From contig JBMNCQ010000048.1 of assembly GCA_049366715.1 (NCBI GenBank), forward strand, positions 62,001-126,000: a stretch of DNA of 64,000 bases, in the 5' to 3' direction. Positions 43,356 to 52,400 of the stretch are shown in pieces. A model generated the notes under the pieces. The model searched no databases, had not been told where the DNA came from, and was given only the letters and a program-made list of their open reading frames with translations. The first letter of the stretch is position 1. Every line of letters starts with the position of its first letter. Origin of the DNA: JBMNCQ01 sp049366715. GTDB lineage: Bacteria; Bacillota; Peptococcia; Peptococcales; BICA1-8. Both the position numbers and the translations under genes were made by a program.

Positions 43356-43958
43356 ATGATCAATTTGAACTTACTTAAATCTGCGGCAAAAACTGATGAT
43401 AAATTAAAAATTCACATGGATAGGCCTAATTTTATAAATGAAGGCAGTGCGTTTATCACTGCAAAAGTACGGGAAATTGATAAAACCCTGCAAAGAACCG
43501 TTGTTACCCTTTGTATTGGTACCGACAGGTCTACCGGGGATTGCCTGGGACCTTTAGTGGGCTGGTTATTGCAGGAAAGACTTCCTTTAAGTAATTTTGT
43601 GTACGGTACAATAGATCGTCCCGTCCACGCAACAAATATGCCGGATGCTCTCAAAGAGATCAAACAAAGATATTCCGATCCGCTGATTATTGCGATCGAT
43701 GCCTGTTTAGGAAAAATGGATAGTGTAGGGTATGTCAGCTTTGCTCAAGGTTCGCTAAAACCCGGGGCAGCTGTAAATAAAAATCTTCCTGCCATAGGTG
43801 ATATAGCCATTTCCGGTATTGTTAATGTGGGAGGATTTATGGAGTATTTTGTCTTACAAAACACCCGGTTAAGTTTTGTGATGCAGATGGCTGAAAAGAT
43901 TGCCCAAGTTTTAGCCGAAGTCTATTGCAGCAATCTATCTTTAACAAAGACGAAATAA
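43356..43958 (+). CDS. yyaC: YyaC, spore-protease-like protein
   Basis: 200 residues. GTDRSTGDCLGPLVGWLL, YGTIDRPVHATN, AIDACLG and PAIGDIAISGIVNVGGFME resemble germination protease GPR-like YyaC. In B. subtilis yyaC lies next to spo0J and is sporulation-associated; here it remains in the same region. Function in spores is not settled. This gene supports an endospore-forming host. Confidence 0.92.
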   Translation: MINLNLLKSAAKTDDKLKIHMDRPNFINEGSAFITAKVREIDKTLQRTVVTLCIGTDRSTGDCLGPLVGWLLQERLPLSNFVYGTIDRPVHATNMPDALKEIKQRYSDPLIIAIDACLGKMDSVGYVSFAQGSLKPGAAVNKNLPAIGDIAISGIVNVGGFMEYFVLQNTRLSFVMQMAEKIAQVLAEVYCSNLSLTKTK

Positions 43959-43964
43959 TATAAA

Positions 43965-43986
43965 AAAACTGGCGTAAGCCAGTTTT
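43965..43986 (+). terminator. Terminator of yyaC
   Basis: 9-bp stem AAAACTGGC/GCCAGTTTT with a 4-base loop, directly after the stop codon. Confidence 0.88.
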
Positions 43987-44145
43987 AGTCAAGGAACCTT
44001 TGCCTATAATTGCCGGCCTCTTAAAGCCAGCCTTTTTTTATATTTTACCTGTAAAGTTATAAATTAAAAGAGATCTTGCTAATTATCGACAGAGCAGGAT
44101 ATTTCTGACTTCTCTCAGTACCCATGTCTCAAAGAACAAAATGAG

Positions 44146-44796
44146 TTATTCATTTTTAGATATGGACGATATCTCATATCCTTTATCTTGTAATGCTTGA
44201 ATAATTTTATCCGTATTTTCAAAATTGTTGATGCGGATAGACACTTTATACAAGTTATCCTCACTGGAATAAGACGCCAGATGGGTAATGTTACCATTAT
44301 AATCTTTAATGACACTTGTTATGGCATTTATCAAGCCTGGCTTATCTTCCTTTAATTCAATGGTTATTCTGGTTCCCGGTTTTCTGATGCCCATTATTTT
44401 AATAAAGGCTCCGAAAATGTCGGTCTCGGTAACTATTCCTACTAATTTATCTCCTTCAAGAACGGGGATCCCCCCGATTTTTTTATCCCTCATCAGTAAA
44501 GCGGCTTCTTCTACTAAAGCCTCAGGTTCGATGGTTATGATAGTTTTTTTGGTCAGGATCTGCTTTAATTGGGTTTTGGCCAACAGATAATTCAATTCGA
44601 AAACACTTAAACTGGTAGCCGGCGACGGACTAACCTCCCGCAGGTCACGATCTGTTACGATACCAACAATTCTATTGCCATCCATTACCGGTAATCTGCG
44701 GAAATTATTCGTACGCATGATATCTAATGCATCTGCTATGGTAGCTTCCTTATTAACGGTCAGCGGATTTAACGTCATGATCTCTTTTACCAGCAC
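44146..44796 (-). CDS. CBS-pair plus ACT domain protein (AcuB-like)
   Basis: 216 residues: two CBS motifs (VKEIMTLNPLTVNKEATIADAL and IITIEPEALVEEAALLMRDKKIGGIPVL) and a C-terminal ACT domain (TIELKEDKPGLINAITSVIKDYN). Such proteins bind adenine nucleotides or amino acids. AcuB acts in acetoin use in Bacillus, but no acetoin genes are nearby, so I do not assign that role. Confidence 0.85.
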   Translation of the reverse strand: MLVKEIMTLNPLTVNKEATIADALDIMRTNNFRRLPVMDGNRIVGIVTDRDLREVSPSPATSLSVFELNYLLAKTQLKQILTKKTIITIEPEALVEEAALLMRDKKIGGIPVLEGDKLVGIVTETDIFGAFIKIMGIRKPGTRITIELKEDKPGLINAITSVIKDYNGNITHLASYSSEDNLYKVSIRINNFENTDKIIQALQDKGYEISSISKNE

Positions 44797-45000
44797 TTTT
44801 ATCTCCTCCTTTATTTTTTTATTTACCCATTTCTGACTTTATTAAAAAGTCTTACAATTGTATTATGAGTATATACCAATAAAAATTCCTTTCCAATTTG
44901 TTAAAAATTTTTACTCATTTATATTTTCTATGCTAAACCTGTTCTTGATTTTTCGCTCAGTTACCTGTTTATTTATCCTATGTACGATAAAATTTTCTAA

Positions 45001-45041
45001 GCCCAAAACCGAACATACAGCTAAAGATATGTTTTGGCTTT
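45001..45041 (-). terminator. Weak terminator-like hairpin after the YkuS gene
   Basis: Imperfect stem pairing AAGCCAAAACATA with TATGTTCGGTTTTGGGCTT on the minus strand; the following T-run is poor. Confidence 0.35.
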
Positions 45042-45081
45042 GAGCTTATCTTAAAACCCGGACCTCTCAAGTTATCCTAAT

Positions 45082-45324
45082 TTAATGATAATGTTGCACC
45101 CTCTGCAATACTTCCTCTACCGTCAAGCCCTCGGCATTAATAACAGGAGCTTTGGTCAGGGTAGTTTGAATCCCCAGCATATTTTCATCTCCTCCTGATA
45201 TTACAATGCATTGAACATTATTCCGGTTTTGTCCCTTTTCGAGATCTACAACCTGATAACCGGCAGTTTGGAGAGCTTGTGTAATATTTTTCAACCCTGG
45301 TTCCACTGCAATTTGTTTTTGCAT
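45082..45324 (-). CDS. YkuS/UPF0180 family protein
   Basis: 80 residues: IAVEPGLKNITQALQTAGYQVVDLE and the central CIVISGGDENMLGIQTT match the UPF0180 family of Firmicutes, without known function. Single small gene between the lipid kinase and the CBS-ACT gene. Confidence 0.82.
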   Translation of the reverse strand: MQKQIAVEPGLKNITQALQTAGYQVVDLEKGQNRNNVQCIVISGGDENMLGIQTTLTKAPVINAEGLTVEEVLQRVQHYH

Positions 45325-45376
45325 ATTCCCACCTCCACATGTATTATCTGTTGCGAGGTATTTATTTATACAAATT

Positions 45377-46252
45377 TTAAGGAATAAAAAGCTTTAATTC
45401 CTTTTTACTGATTTGAAAAGCTTGCGGCAATTCTCCTAATTTTTCACCATCAGCCTGTACAGGGATATTCTTTTTCTTCTCACTATCTATTATCACATTT
45501 TTCGCTTTATAAATAGTAACATGGGGATTCTCAACATGTTTACCCGCTCTAATGCCGGGAAGGGTTTTTATTATTTCCATTCTGGTGACTGCTGAGACAA
45601 TAACGACATCAAATAAACCATCGCCTAAGGCAGCTTGGGGGGCAATTTTTTGACCTGCCCCATAATATTTGCCATTCGCAACAGCGACCAATGTACATTC
45701 CTTTTCAAGTAGATTCCCATCCATATTGATTGTTAATTTATAATGTTTATTCCGCAAAATATGATAAAAAATAGCCGCCCAATATGCATATTTTCCTTTA
45801 AACACTTTATTTTTATTTACCCAATTGGCCACCGCAGCATCAAAACCTATGCTGGCCAGATTTAAAAAGTAGCCGTCATTAACTTCCCCGATGTTTATCT
45901 GAATCGTCTTACCCTGAGCAATTACGATAATAGCTTCCAGGGGATCCTGGGGAATATTTAGAGTTCTGCTTAAATCATTGCCGGAACCTGTAGGTATAAG
46001 CCCCAGAGGAATACTAAGACCTGCTAAACCATTTATTACTTCATGGAGTGTTCCGTCTCCGCCAACAATAATAATACCATTGATATCCAGATTCTTTGCT
46101 TCCCGGGCAATTTCGACAGCATGCCCCGGGTGCTGTGTAAATTCAATTAACAAATCTGCCCTTAATTTCTCCATATTATTTTTTATGGCAGGCCAGATTT
46201 TTGCAGTAAATCCCTTCCCGGCCTCCGGATTGACAATACAAAGATATCTCAT
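45377..46252 (-). CDS. Diacylglycerol kinase/YegS-type lipid kinase
   Basis: About 291 residues. The nucleotide-binding motif is IIVGGDGTLHEVINGL (about 57-72), followed by LGLIPTGSGNDLSRTL and the C-terminal VQADGEKLGELP. Phosphorylates diacylglycerol or a similar lipid. Start chosen at ATG 46252 behind AGAAGGTG; a GTG in that site is less likely. Confidence 0.9.
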   Translation of the reverse strand: MRYLCIVNPEAGKGFTAKIWPAIKNNMEKLRADLLIEFTQHPGHAVEIAREAKNLDINGIIIVGGDGTLHEVINGLAGLSIPLGLIPTGSGNDLSRTLNIPQDPLEAIIVIAQGKTIQINIGEVNDGYFLNLASIGFDAAVANWVNKNKVFKGKYAYWAAIFYHILRNKHYKLTINMDGNLLEKECTLVAVANGKYYGAGQKIAPQAALGDGLFDVVIVSAVTRMEIIKTLPGIRAGKHVENPHVTIYKAKNVIIDSEKKKNIPVQADGEKLGELPQAFQISKKELKLFIP

Positions 46253-46291
46253 CTTTAGCACCTTCTTTTGAGATAAAATTATTATTGAGTA

Positions 46292-46317
46292 AAAGACTTG
46301 GTCAAAACCAAGTCTTT
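46292..46317. terminator. Bidirectional hairpin upstream of the lipid kinase gene
   Basis: 10-bp perfect stem AAAGACTTGG/CCAAGTCTTT with a 6-base loop. It follows the bactofilin terminator and may be a second one. Confidence 0.6.
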
Positions 46318-46359
46318 AGCAAAGGCAGTCTTATATGTGATCATTGCACGCTACTTTCT

Positions 46360-46391
46360 AAAAATAAAAGCACAAGTATTATAACTTGTGC
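46360..46391 (-). terminator. Terminator of the M23 peptidase-bactofilin operon
   Basis: 8-bp stem GCACAAGT/ACTTGTGC with a 6-base loop, followed on the minus strand by TTTTATTTTT. Confidence 0.88.
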
Positions 46392-46404
46392 CTGGTTCTC
46401 CCGA

Positions 46405-46812
46405 CTACTTAGCAGCTTCTTCAATCTGCGGTTTATTTGCTCCGGTTTTATTTTGACTGATATCCATCACGCAAGCTCCTTTAAAAATAGCACCCTCATC
46501 AATAATGAGATTTTTAACCTTGATATCACCGATTACTTTGCCACTAGGTGTAATTTCTACTTTACCTTTAGCTTGCATGTTGCCTTTTATCTCGCCCGAA
46601 ACTAAAACATTCCTTGCATCTATATTCGCTTCTAGCGCACCGCTTTCTCCAATAACCAGATCTCCCTGAGCTTTTACTTCTCCTGTGAAAGTACCGTCAA
46701 TTCTTACCGTTCCCTGAGAAGAAATAACCCCCTGAAAATGTGTGCCGGTTCCAATTATAGTTTCTACTTTATCAAAGGAAACTTCTTCCTTTTTTTTATT
46801 ACTGAAAACCAT
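46405..46812 (-). CDS. Bactofilin
   Basis: About 135 residues. The repetitive beta-helix core (about 20-115) shows GVISSQGTVRIDGTFTGEVKA, LVIGESGALEANIDA, VLVSGEIKGNMQAKGKVE and TPSGKVIGDIKVK. Bactofilins polymerise without nucleotide and organise wall enzymes and shape. It is 16 bases after an M23 peptidase gene, the pairing known from shape systems. Start chosen at ATG 46812 after GGGAGCG. Confidence 0.93.
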   Translation of the reverse strand: MVFSNKKKEEVSFDKVETIIGTGTHFQGVISSQGTVRIDGTFTGEVKAQGDLVIGESGALEANIDARNVLVSGEIKGNMQAKGKVEITPSGKVIGDIKVKNLIIDEGAIFKGACVMDISQNKTGANKPQIEEAAK

Positions 46813-46828
46813 CAACTTCGCTCCCTTG

Positions 46829-47860
46829 CTACTTATTAAGTAATTTTAAAGGATCTATCCAACGTCCGTTATAAGCAATTCTAAAGTCTACATGGGGACC
46901 CGTACTCCTGCCGGTACTACCGACACGGGCGATAACATCGCCCCGCCGCACCACCTGGCCAACTTTTACACTAATCCTGGAGTTATGCCCGTATTGTGAA
47001 GTATAGCCATATCCGTGCTTTATCACTACCGTATTTCCATAAGCCGGTTTCCAACCGATAAAGGTTACTTTTCCTTCCCCGGCTGCTTTCACCGGTGTAC
47101 CGTAGGAAGCAGCAATATCCAGCCCCTCATGAAACTCCCAGGTTCTATTTGTAAAAGGGTTCCGGCGCCAGCCAAAATCACTGGTTATTCTACCTTTAAC
47201 CGGCCATTCATTTGGAACAGCAGCAAGATAGTCTAAGCGGTCCTTTACATCTATTTGTAATTTTGCTAATACTTGCTTTTGATCATCAATTATTACATTG
47301 ATCCGGTTTATATCGGATTTTATTTTACTAAGGGTAGCAAGGTTAGGTTTTTCATCTAACTCATAAGTATCATAGCTCGTGTGATTATCTTCATATTCTT
47401 CCGTATATTTACTACTTATAGATTGTATTAAATCAAATTCCGTAGCAGTTAAAGTTTGTATTGTTCTGCCATCGGTTCCCGGTCCGCCGTTACCCCGGGA
47501 GGAGTTTTTACTTTCTACCTCTTCCGGTTCCTTTAAGCCAACTAACGCTCTAACCTGAGCATCAGTTGCAACGATTTCTTCCAATTTGCTTAAGGTTTTC
47601 CGCGTAGTTAATTGTAATTCCTGGATTTCCTTAGCCTGAGTTGTATTAACCGTCTTTAATTCTTTATTTTCCGAAAGTGTGATCTGAAAATTCATATAGG
47701 AAAAAGTCAGATATGTTACAACCACTAAAGACGCTAACCCAAACACAGCCAGTCCATTTATCAACCACATAGGTATTTTTAAGCTTTTGACGGCAGTATT
47801 GGCATGAGGTACAACCATAATCGTAAAATTCTTCTTCTGTTTTCTGGGTTTTCGAGTCAT
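46829..47860 (-). CDS. M23 family peptidase with N-terminal membrane anchor
   Basis: 343 residues: a cytoplasmic basic start, one membrane helix (about 33-52), a coiled coil (about 55-210), and a C-terminal LytM domain. Zinc-site marks are EFHEGLDIAASYGTPV (HxxxD) and SQYGHNSR. The last motif is GPHVDFRI, where the canonical form is HxH; the second His, normally a zinc ligand, is Asp. It may be altered in activity. Partner of the bactofilin encoded next. Confidence 0.92.
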   Translation of the reverse strand: MTRKPRKQKKNFTIMVVPHANTAVKSLKIPMWLINGLAVFGLASLVVVTYLTFSYMNFQITLSENKELKTVNTTQAKEIQELQLTTRKTLSKLEEIVATDAQVRALVGLKEPEEVESKNSSRGNGGPGTDGRTIQTLTATEFDLIQSISSKYTEEYEDNHTSYDTYELDEKPNLATLSKIKSDINRINVIIDDQKQVLAKLQIDVKDRLDYLAAVPNEWPVKGRITSDFGWRRNPFTNRTWEFHEGLDIAASYGTPVKAAGEGKVTFIGWKPAYGNTVVIKHGYGYTSQYGHNSRISVKVGQVVRRGDVIARVGSTGRSTGPHVDFRIAYNGRWIDPLKLLNK

Positions 47861-47989
47861 ACCTTCACCTGCCTTTACCTGACCAGATAAATATAGCTTG
47901 GCTTACAAAGGCCAAGCCTAAATTTTCCTGATTTTTTAAATTTATTATTCTACATTAATTAGTAAAATCCTTCCTGACCTTTGTAAAAA

Positions 47990-48502
47990 TTAACTTTTTT
48001 TTGCTATTTTATTCAAAGTATTACTTAAAACACTTTTCTCCTCATCGGACAAATTGAATAAAGGTTTGCCTTCAACCACTTTTTTGGCATAAGTTCTGGC
48101 ATCATCCCTGCCATGAATACTTGATATGATTACACCGCTGCCGGTGTCGTCAAGCAAGGCCAGCGAGAAACTTTGTTCTCCACCGATACCATGAAAAGCA
48201 TTATAGCGTTCAATCGCAAAATTCTTGAAACACTGATTCAAACTTTCATCGGTCACTGCAATCTTACCGTCTATTTCCCGTAAATATTCTTCTAATCTTT
48301 TGAGTCTTTGGGAATTATTCAGGATGATCTCTTCTAAATTATTATTGTTCATTCCTCTTAACAGTGTTTTAAATTTCTTCTTGGTATTGTTCAAACTTAT
48401 TAATACCGTAGTGAAAGTAATAAATGCCACGAAAAACAACAATAATACTGCTAATGTAATATAATCAGAATACAAAGTGATTAAATTAATTAAATTCTCC
48501 AT
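47990..48502 (-). CDS. DUF4446 family protein
   Basis: About 170 residues: one N-terminal membrane helix (about 12-38), then a coiled-coil region and a soluble domain with FAIERYNAFHGIGGEQSFSLALLDDTGSGVIIS. This family is commonly near parB in Clostridia; function unknown. Start chosen at 48502 after GGGAGATT; the upstream in-frame codons overlap the previous gene. Confidence 0.88.
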   Translation of the reverse strand: MENLINLITLYSDYITLAVLLLFFVAFITFTTVLISLNNTKKKFKTLLRGMNNNNLEEIILNNSQRLKRLEEYLREIDGKIAVTDESLNQCFKNFAIERYNAFHGIGGEQSFSLALLDDTGSGVIISSIHGRDDARTYAKKVVEGKPLFNLSDEEKSVLSNTLNKIAKKS

Positions 48503-48515
48503 GTTAAATCTCCCA

Positions 48516-49616
48516 TCATTTGTTTTTTCCCCGGGCATCTATCTGCCATTTTCCCAGCACTTTGCTGCCCTCAACGATCATCATCTCGTCGGCAAGATTT
48601 ACTACCGGACAGGCATGATTCGGTATAATCGCTATTTTATCTCCTATTTCCGGAACATTACCTTCTTCCGCTAAGACTATGCCATGTTCTTCAGATAACC
48701 TTTCTATTGTTAAATTAGGATATCCTTCAATTATTCCAAATCCCTTTACTAGCTCCGTACCGTGTGCTCCTTTATCCAAGGCTAAAGTTTTGCTGCCCGC
48801 ATCTATAACCAAACGGTCCGCCGCCGGCTTGCTGATCACTGTGGCCAGTACTTTTAAAGAACAATCGGAAAGGGCGGCGACCCCCAGACCGATTTGAATG
48901 GCATCATTAAAAACATAATTACCCGGTCTTATTTCCGTTACTTTCGGATTTGAGGCAGAATATCTCACTGTTGGTGTTGAACCGACAGAAACCTCCGGTG
49001 GAAAAATACCGGCCTTTACTAAGGCCTGGTTGACCCTTTCCATAATTTGCCCTTCTTCCTGCCCGATCAATGCTACTTTATCTCTCTGTGCACCATAGAC
49101 ATGACCGGCGTGAGTTAATAATCCGCTAAATTTTATATTTTTAAATTTAATTAGTTTCTCCACAAAATCAACAATATCATCCGGTTGTAAACCTGTTCTT
49201 TTTAAACCGGAATCTATTTCAGCATACACCGCAATAACCAGATTATTTTTTTCTCCGAAATGATCAAGGAGGATAACCTGCTCTATATTATCAACCAGGC
49301 AAGTAATATCCGCGCCCTTTTCCATTAGAGCTTTGAGCCTCTTCAACTTAGCTTCGTCAACCAATTGATAGGCGATAACAATATTTTTAACACCGGCCTC
49401 CAGCATTACTTCCGCTTCACCCAGCTTAGCTACCGTAATTCCTACAGCGCCGTTTTCCATTTGCAAATTGGCAATCTGCGAACATTTATGTGCTTTTATG
49501 TGTGGTCGTAACTTTACACCGTATTTTTCAGCCATTTCCGCCATATCTTTAATATTCTTCAACAAAATCTGTTTATCTAAAAGTAACGCAGGTGTCTCTA
49601 TTTCATATATTTCCAA
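48516..49616 (-). CDS. D-threonine aldolase/D-serine dehydratase-like PLP enzyme (alanine racemase fold)
   Basis: 366 residues. IETPALLLDKQILLKNI start, likely PLP lysine in RPHIKAHKCSQIA (about 38-51), LLTHAGHVYG, VSVGSTPTVRYS and C-terminal metal-site residues in NHACPVVNL. Family enzymes act on D-amino acids or beta-hydroxy amino acids; substrate not known. It is followed by DUF4446 within a few bases. Confidence 0.85.
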   Translation of the reverse strand: MEIYEIETPALLLDKQILLKNIKDMAEMAEKYGVKLRPHIKAHKCSQIANLQMENGAVGITVAKLGEAEVMLEAGVKNIVIAYQLVDEAKLKRLKALMEKGADITCLVDNIEQVILLDHFGEKNNLVIAVYAEIDSGLKRTGLQPDDIVDFVEKLIKFKNIKFSGLLTHAGHVYGAQRDKVALIGQEEGQIMERVNQALVKAGIFPPEVSVGSTPTVRYSASNPKVTEIRPGNYVFNDAIQIGLGVAALSDCSLKVLATVISKPAADRLVIDAGSKTLALDKGAHGTELVKGFGIIEGYPNLTIERLSEEHGIVLAEEGNVPEIGDKIAIIPNHACPVVNLADEMMIVEGSKVLGKWQIDARGKNK

Positions 49617-49628
49617 CTAAAATCCCCC

Positions 49629-50327
49629 CTATAGATAGTTTGGAAACCAGCTTGCACCGATAATCGTAATAATTATCGCGATAAAAATTGCCGGTAAAAG
49701 ATTAGCAATATTTATTTTCTTAATTCCTAAGATATTTAAGCCGATACCTACAATCAACATACCTCCCGTAGCTGCCATATATGCAATAACCTGATCTGTT
49801 AAAATATTTTTAACAAATGCGGCTAATATCGTAACGACTCCTTGATAAACGAATACCGGTATCGCTGCAAATATAACACCAATACCCATTGAGGAAGATA
49901 AAACAGTAGCCATAATGAAATCCAACGCAGATTTTGCAAAAAGTATTTTATGTGTACCGGTTATACCGCTTTCCATTGCTCCTAATAAAGCCATAGCACC
50001 CACGCACATGATCAAGCTGGCAGAAACAAAAGCTTTGACAAATTCCCCTTCTTGCGAGCCTACTTTTCTTTGCAAAGCATGTCCCAATTCATCCAAATAA
50101 AATTCAATTCTTAAAACCTCACCAATGATGCCACCCATAACCAAGCTTAAAATGATAATTAATTCATTGTTTGCTTTAAATCCCATCTTTAATCCGATCA
50201 AAATAGTTGCAGAACCAATCCCCTGTAAGATGGTTTCTTTATAATTTTCAGGAATGCCCTTTTTAAGTGCCAGACCCAAAAGACTGCCGATAATAATCGC
50301 CGTAACATTTACAATAGTACCCAGCAT
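49629..50327 (-). CDS. DUF554 family membrane protein
   Basis: About 232 residues and six or seven helices, start MLGTIVNVTAIIIGSLLGL, with KSALDFIMATVLSSSMGIGV. Function unknown. Start taken at 50327, after GGAGTG; seven codons upstream are less likely. It lies 12 bases from the PLP-enzyme gene and probably forms an operon with it. Confidence 0.85.
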   Translation of the reverse strand: MLGTIVNVTAIIIGSLLGLALKKGIPENYKETILQGIGSATILIGLKMGFKANNELIIILSLVMGGIIGEVLRIEFYLDELGHALQRKVGSQEGEFVKAFVSASLIMCVGAMALLGAMESGITGTHKILFAKSALDFIMATVLSSSMGIGVIFAAIPVFVYQGVVTILAAFVKNILTDQVIAYMAATGGMLIVGIGLNILGIKKINIANLLPAIFIAIIITIIGASWFPNYL

Positions 50328-50596
50328 AAGAACACTCCTGCTTCTCAATTAAATAAAACTGCCTTTTACATTATATTGCAAAGATTTTCTTTGGACAATA
50401 TCTAAGCTGTTAAATCTCATCTCCCACTGATTAGAATAGTTGCTTTTTTAAATGTTTTACATAATCTCCTAAATTATTTTACTTCTTTGCTTATTTTTGT
50501 CGATATTGCCCGGGAAATAACCAAATTTTAACGTCTCCTTAACTCTGTTAATAAAAAACCTTCTTTACACTATTTTAATTTAGTATTTATAAAACT
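50328..50596. other. AT-rich gap containing one Noc-type binding site
   Basis: No gene. ATTGCCCGGGAAAT at 50505-50518 matches 13 of 14 positions of the Bacillus Noc-binding sequence ATTTCCCGGGAAAT. Confidence 0.5.
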
Positions 50597-50624
50597 AAAT
50601 AGCACTCCCGGAGGAGTGCTATTT
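50597..50624 (-). terminator. Terminator of the hydrogenase operon
   Basis: 12-bp stem AAATAGCACTCC/GGAGTGCTATTT with a 4-base loop next to the stop codon; followed on the minus strand by AGTTTTAT. Confidence 0.85.
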
Positions 50625-50625
50625 A

Positions 50626-52392
50626 CTATTCACATTTTGGGTATTTTAAACGCTTAGTATAGTGAGTATGAAGTAAATGATGAGATTTCTCACCTAAAGG
50701 CTCACCAAGATAATCTTTATATAATTTCTTAACAGCGGGATTTTCATGGGATTTACGGATTTTTTGTTGAGCATCTTCACTATAAATTGCTTTAATCCGA
50801 AGATCCCGGTAATCTTTTGCTAGTTTTGTCCTCTCCAGTGCACTTACGATAGGGGTTCCCCCACCTCCAATGCAGCCTCCCGGACAAGCCATTATTTCAA
50901 TGAAATGATAATCTGCCGAACCGTCTTTTACCTTTTCCATAATTTTTTTCGCATTTGCTAATCCATGGGCAACAGCAACTTTAACTTCCGTTCCCTTTAA
51001 ATTAACGCTGGCTTCCTTAATTCCTGCTAATCCTCTCACTTCTTCAAAATCTAATTTTGGAAGGGTCTCACCCGTTACAACCTCATATACTGTTCGTAAA
51101 GCTGCTTCCATTACTCCGCCGGTAGCTCCGAAGATCAGACCTGCACCGCTGGACATACCCATAGGTAAATCAAATTCTTCATCGGGCAGATTTATAAAAT
51201 CTATACCTGCCTGCTTAATCATTCTGGCCAATTCTCTTACCGTCAATACAGCATCCACATCTTGAAATCCGCTATCATTCATTTCCGGACGGTCAGCTTC
51301 AAACTTCTTGGCAGTGCAAGGCATAACAGAAACAGAAAATATTTGTCCGGGATCGCTATCTTCTATTTGAGGGTAATAAGTTTTCGCTAAAGCCCCGAAC
51401 ATTTGCTGGGGGGATTTGCAGCTGGATAAATTATCTAACTGCTCCGGATAATGATGCTCACAATATTTAATCCAACCGGGACTGCATGATGTGATTAAAG
51501 GAAGTTTTCCCCCGTTATTAAGTCTTTGCAGCAATTCATTGCCTTCTTCTAAAATTGTCAAATCTGCAGTAAAGTCGGTATCAAATACTTTATTAAAACC
51601 TAGTCTTCGCAAAGCGGCAACCATTTTTCCCGTAACACTGGTCCCGATGGGTAAACCAAACTCTTCTCCAAGTACCGCTCTAACTGCCGGAGCCGTCTGC
51701 ACGACAACATGTTTCTCAGGATTTCCTAAAGCATTCCAAACTTTCTCAATATGATCCTTTTCTTTGATTGCTTCGACAGGACAGACATTTATACACTGTC
51801 CGCAAAGAGTACAGTTAACAGAGTCTAAAGGATGCTCAAAAGCCGGGGCAACAATACTACCAAAACCTCTGTTCATAGCACTTAGAATACTAACACCCTG
51901 AACCTGGTTGCAGACCGCTACACAACGGCGGCATAAGACACACTTATCAGGATTTCTTTCTAAGGATTTAGACGAATTGTCAGGTTTAAATGTGCTTATT
52001 TCACCTTTAAATCTTATATCGTTAATTCCCAGCTTTTTTGCGAGAGCCTGCAGCTCACAATTTTGCGACCGTGTACATTTTAAGCAGTCCTGGGGATGAT
52101 TGGAGATTAGTAATTCCACTACTGCCTTTCTGGCTTCCCGAACAGCAGGGGTATTGGTATATACCTCTAATCCTTCACTTACAGGATATACACAGGAAGC
52201 TTGCAACGCTCTGCCGCCTTTGATTTCTACCAAACATACCCTGCATGCACCGATCTTATTTATTTCTTTTAAATAGCACAAAGTCGGAATATCAATTCCA
52301 GCCTCTTGTGCTGCTTCTAAAATTGTATAGTTTTTAGGAACCGTTACTTTATGACCATCTATTGTTACATTTACCATTTCCACTGTTTTCAC
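50626..52392 (-). CDS. hndD: [FeFe] hydrogenase catalytic subunit (HndD/HydA type)
   Basis: 588 residues. N-terminal [2Fe-2S] domain (CYLKEINKIGACRVCLVEI and QASC); His-Cys3 cluster HPQDCLKCTRSQNC; two [4Fe-4S] sites CVLCRRCVAVCNQ and CTLCGQCINVCPVEA. The H-cluster motifs are TSCSPGWIKYCE, MPCTAKKFEADRPEM and ACPGGCIGGGG. It produces or oxidises H2. The position after the second Cys of TSCCP in clostridial enzyme CpI (proton relay Cys) is Ser here. A C-terminal extension, about 60 residues, includes the small-subunit-like part. Last of the four-gene operon. Confidence 0.96.
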   Translation of the reverse strand: MKTVEMVNVTIDGHKVTVPKNYTILEAAQEAGIDIPTLCYLKEINKIGACRVCLVEIKGGRALQASCVYPVSEGLEVYTNTPAVREARKAVVELLISNHPQDCLKCTRSQNCELQALAKKLGINDIRFKGEISTFKPDNSSKSLERNPDKCVLCRRCVAVCNQVQGVSILSAMNRGFGSIVAPAFEHPLDSVNCTLCGQCINVCPVEAIKEKDHIEKVWNALGNPEKHVVVQTAPAVRAVLGEEFGLPIGTSVTGKMVAALRRLGFNKVFDTDFTADLTILEEGNELLQRLNNGGKLPLITSCSPGWIKYCEHHYPEQLDNLSSCKSPQQMFGALAKTYYPQIEDSDPGQIFSVSVMPCTAKKFEADRPEMNDSGFQDVDAVLTVRELARMIKQAGIDFINLPDEEFDLPMGMSSGAGLIFGATGGVMEAALRTVYEVVTGETLPKLDFEEVRGLAGIKEASVNLKGTEVKVAVAHGLANAKKIMEKVKDGSADYHFIEIMACPGGCIGGGGTPIVSALERTKLAKDYRDLRIKAIYSEDAQQKIRKSHENPAVKKLYKDYLGEPLGEKSHHLLHTHYTKRLKYPKCE

Positions 52393-52400
52393 CCCTTATA

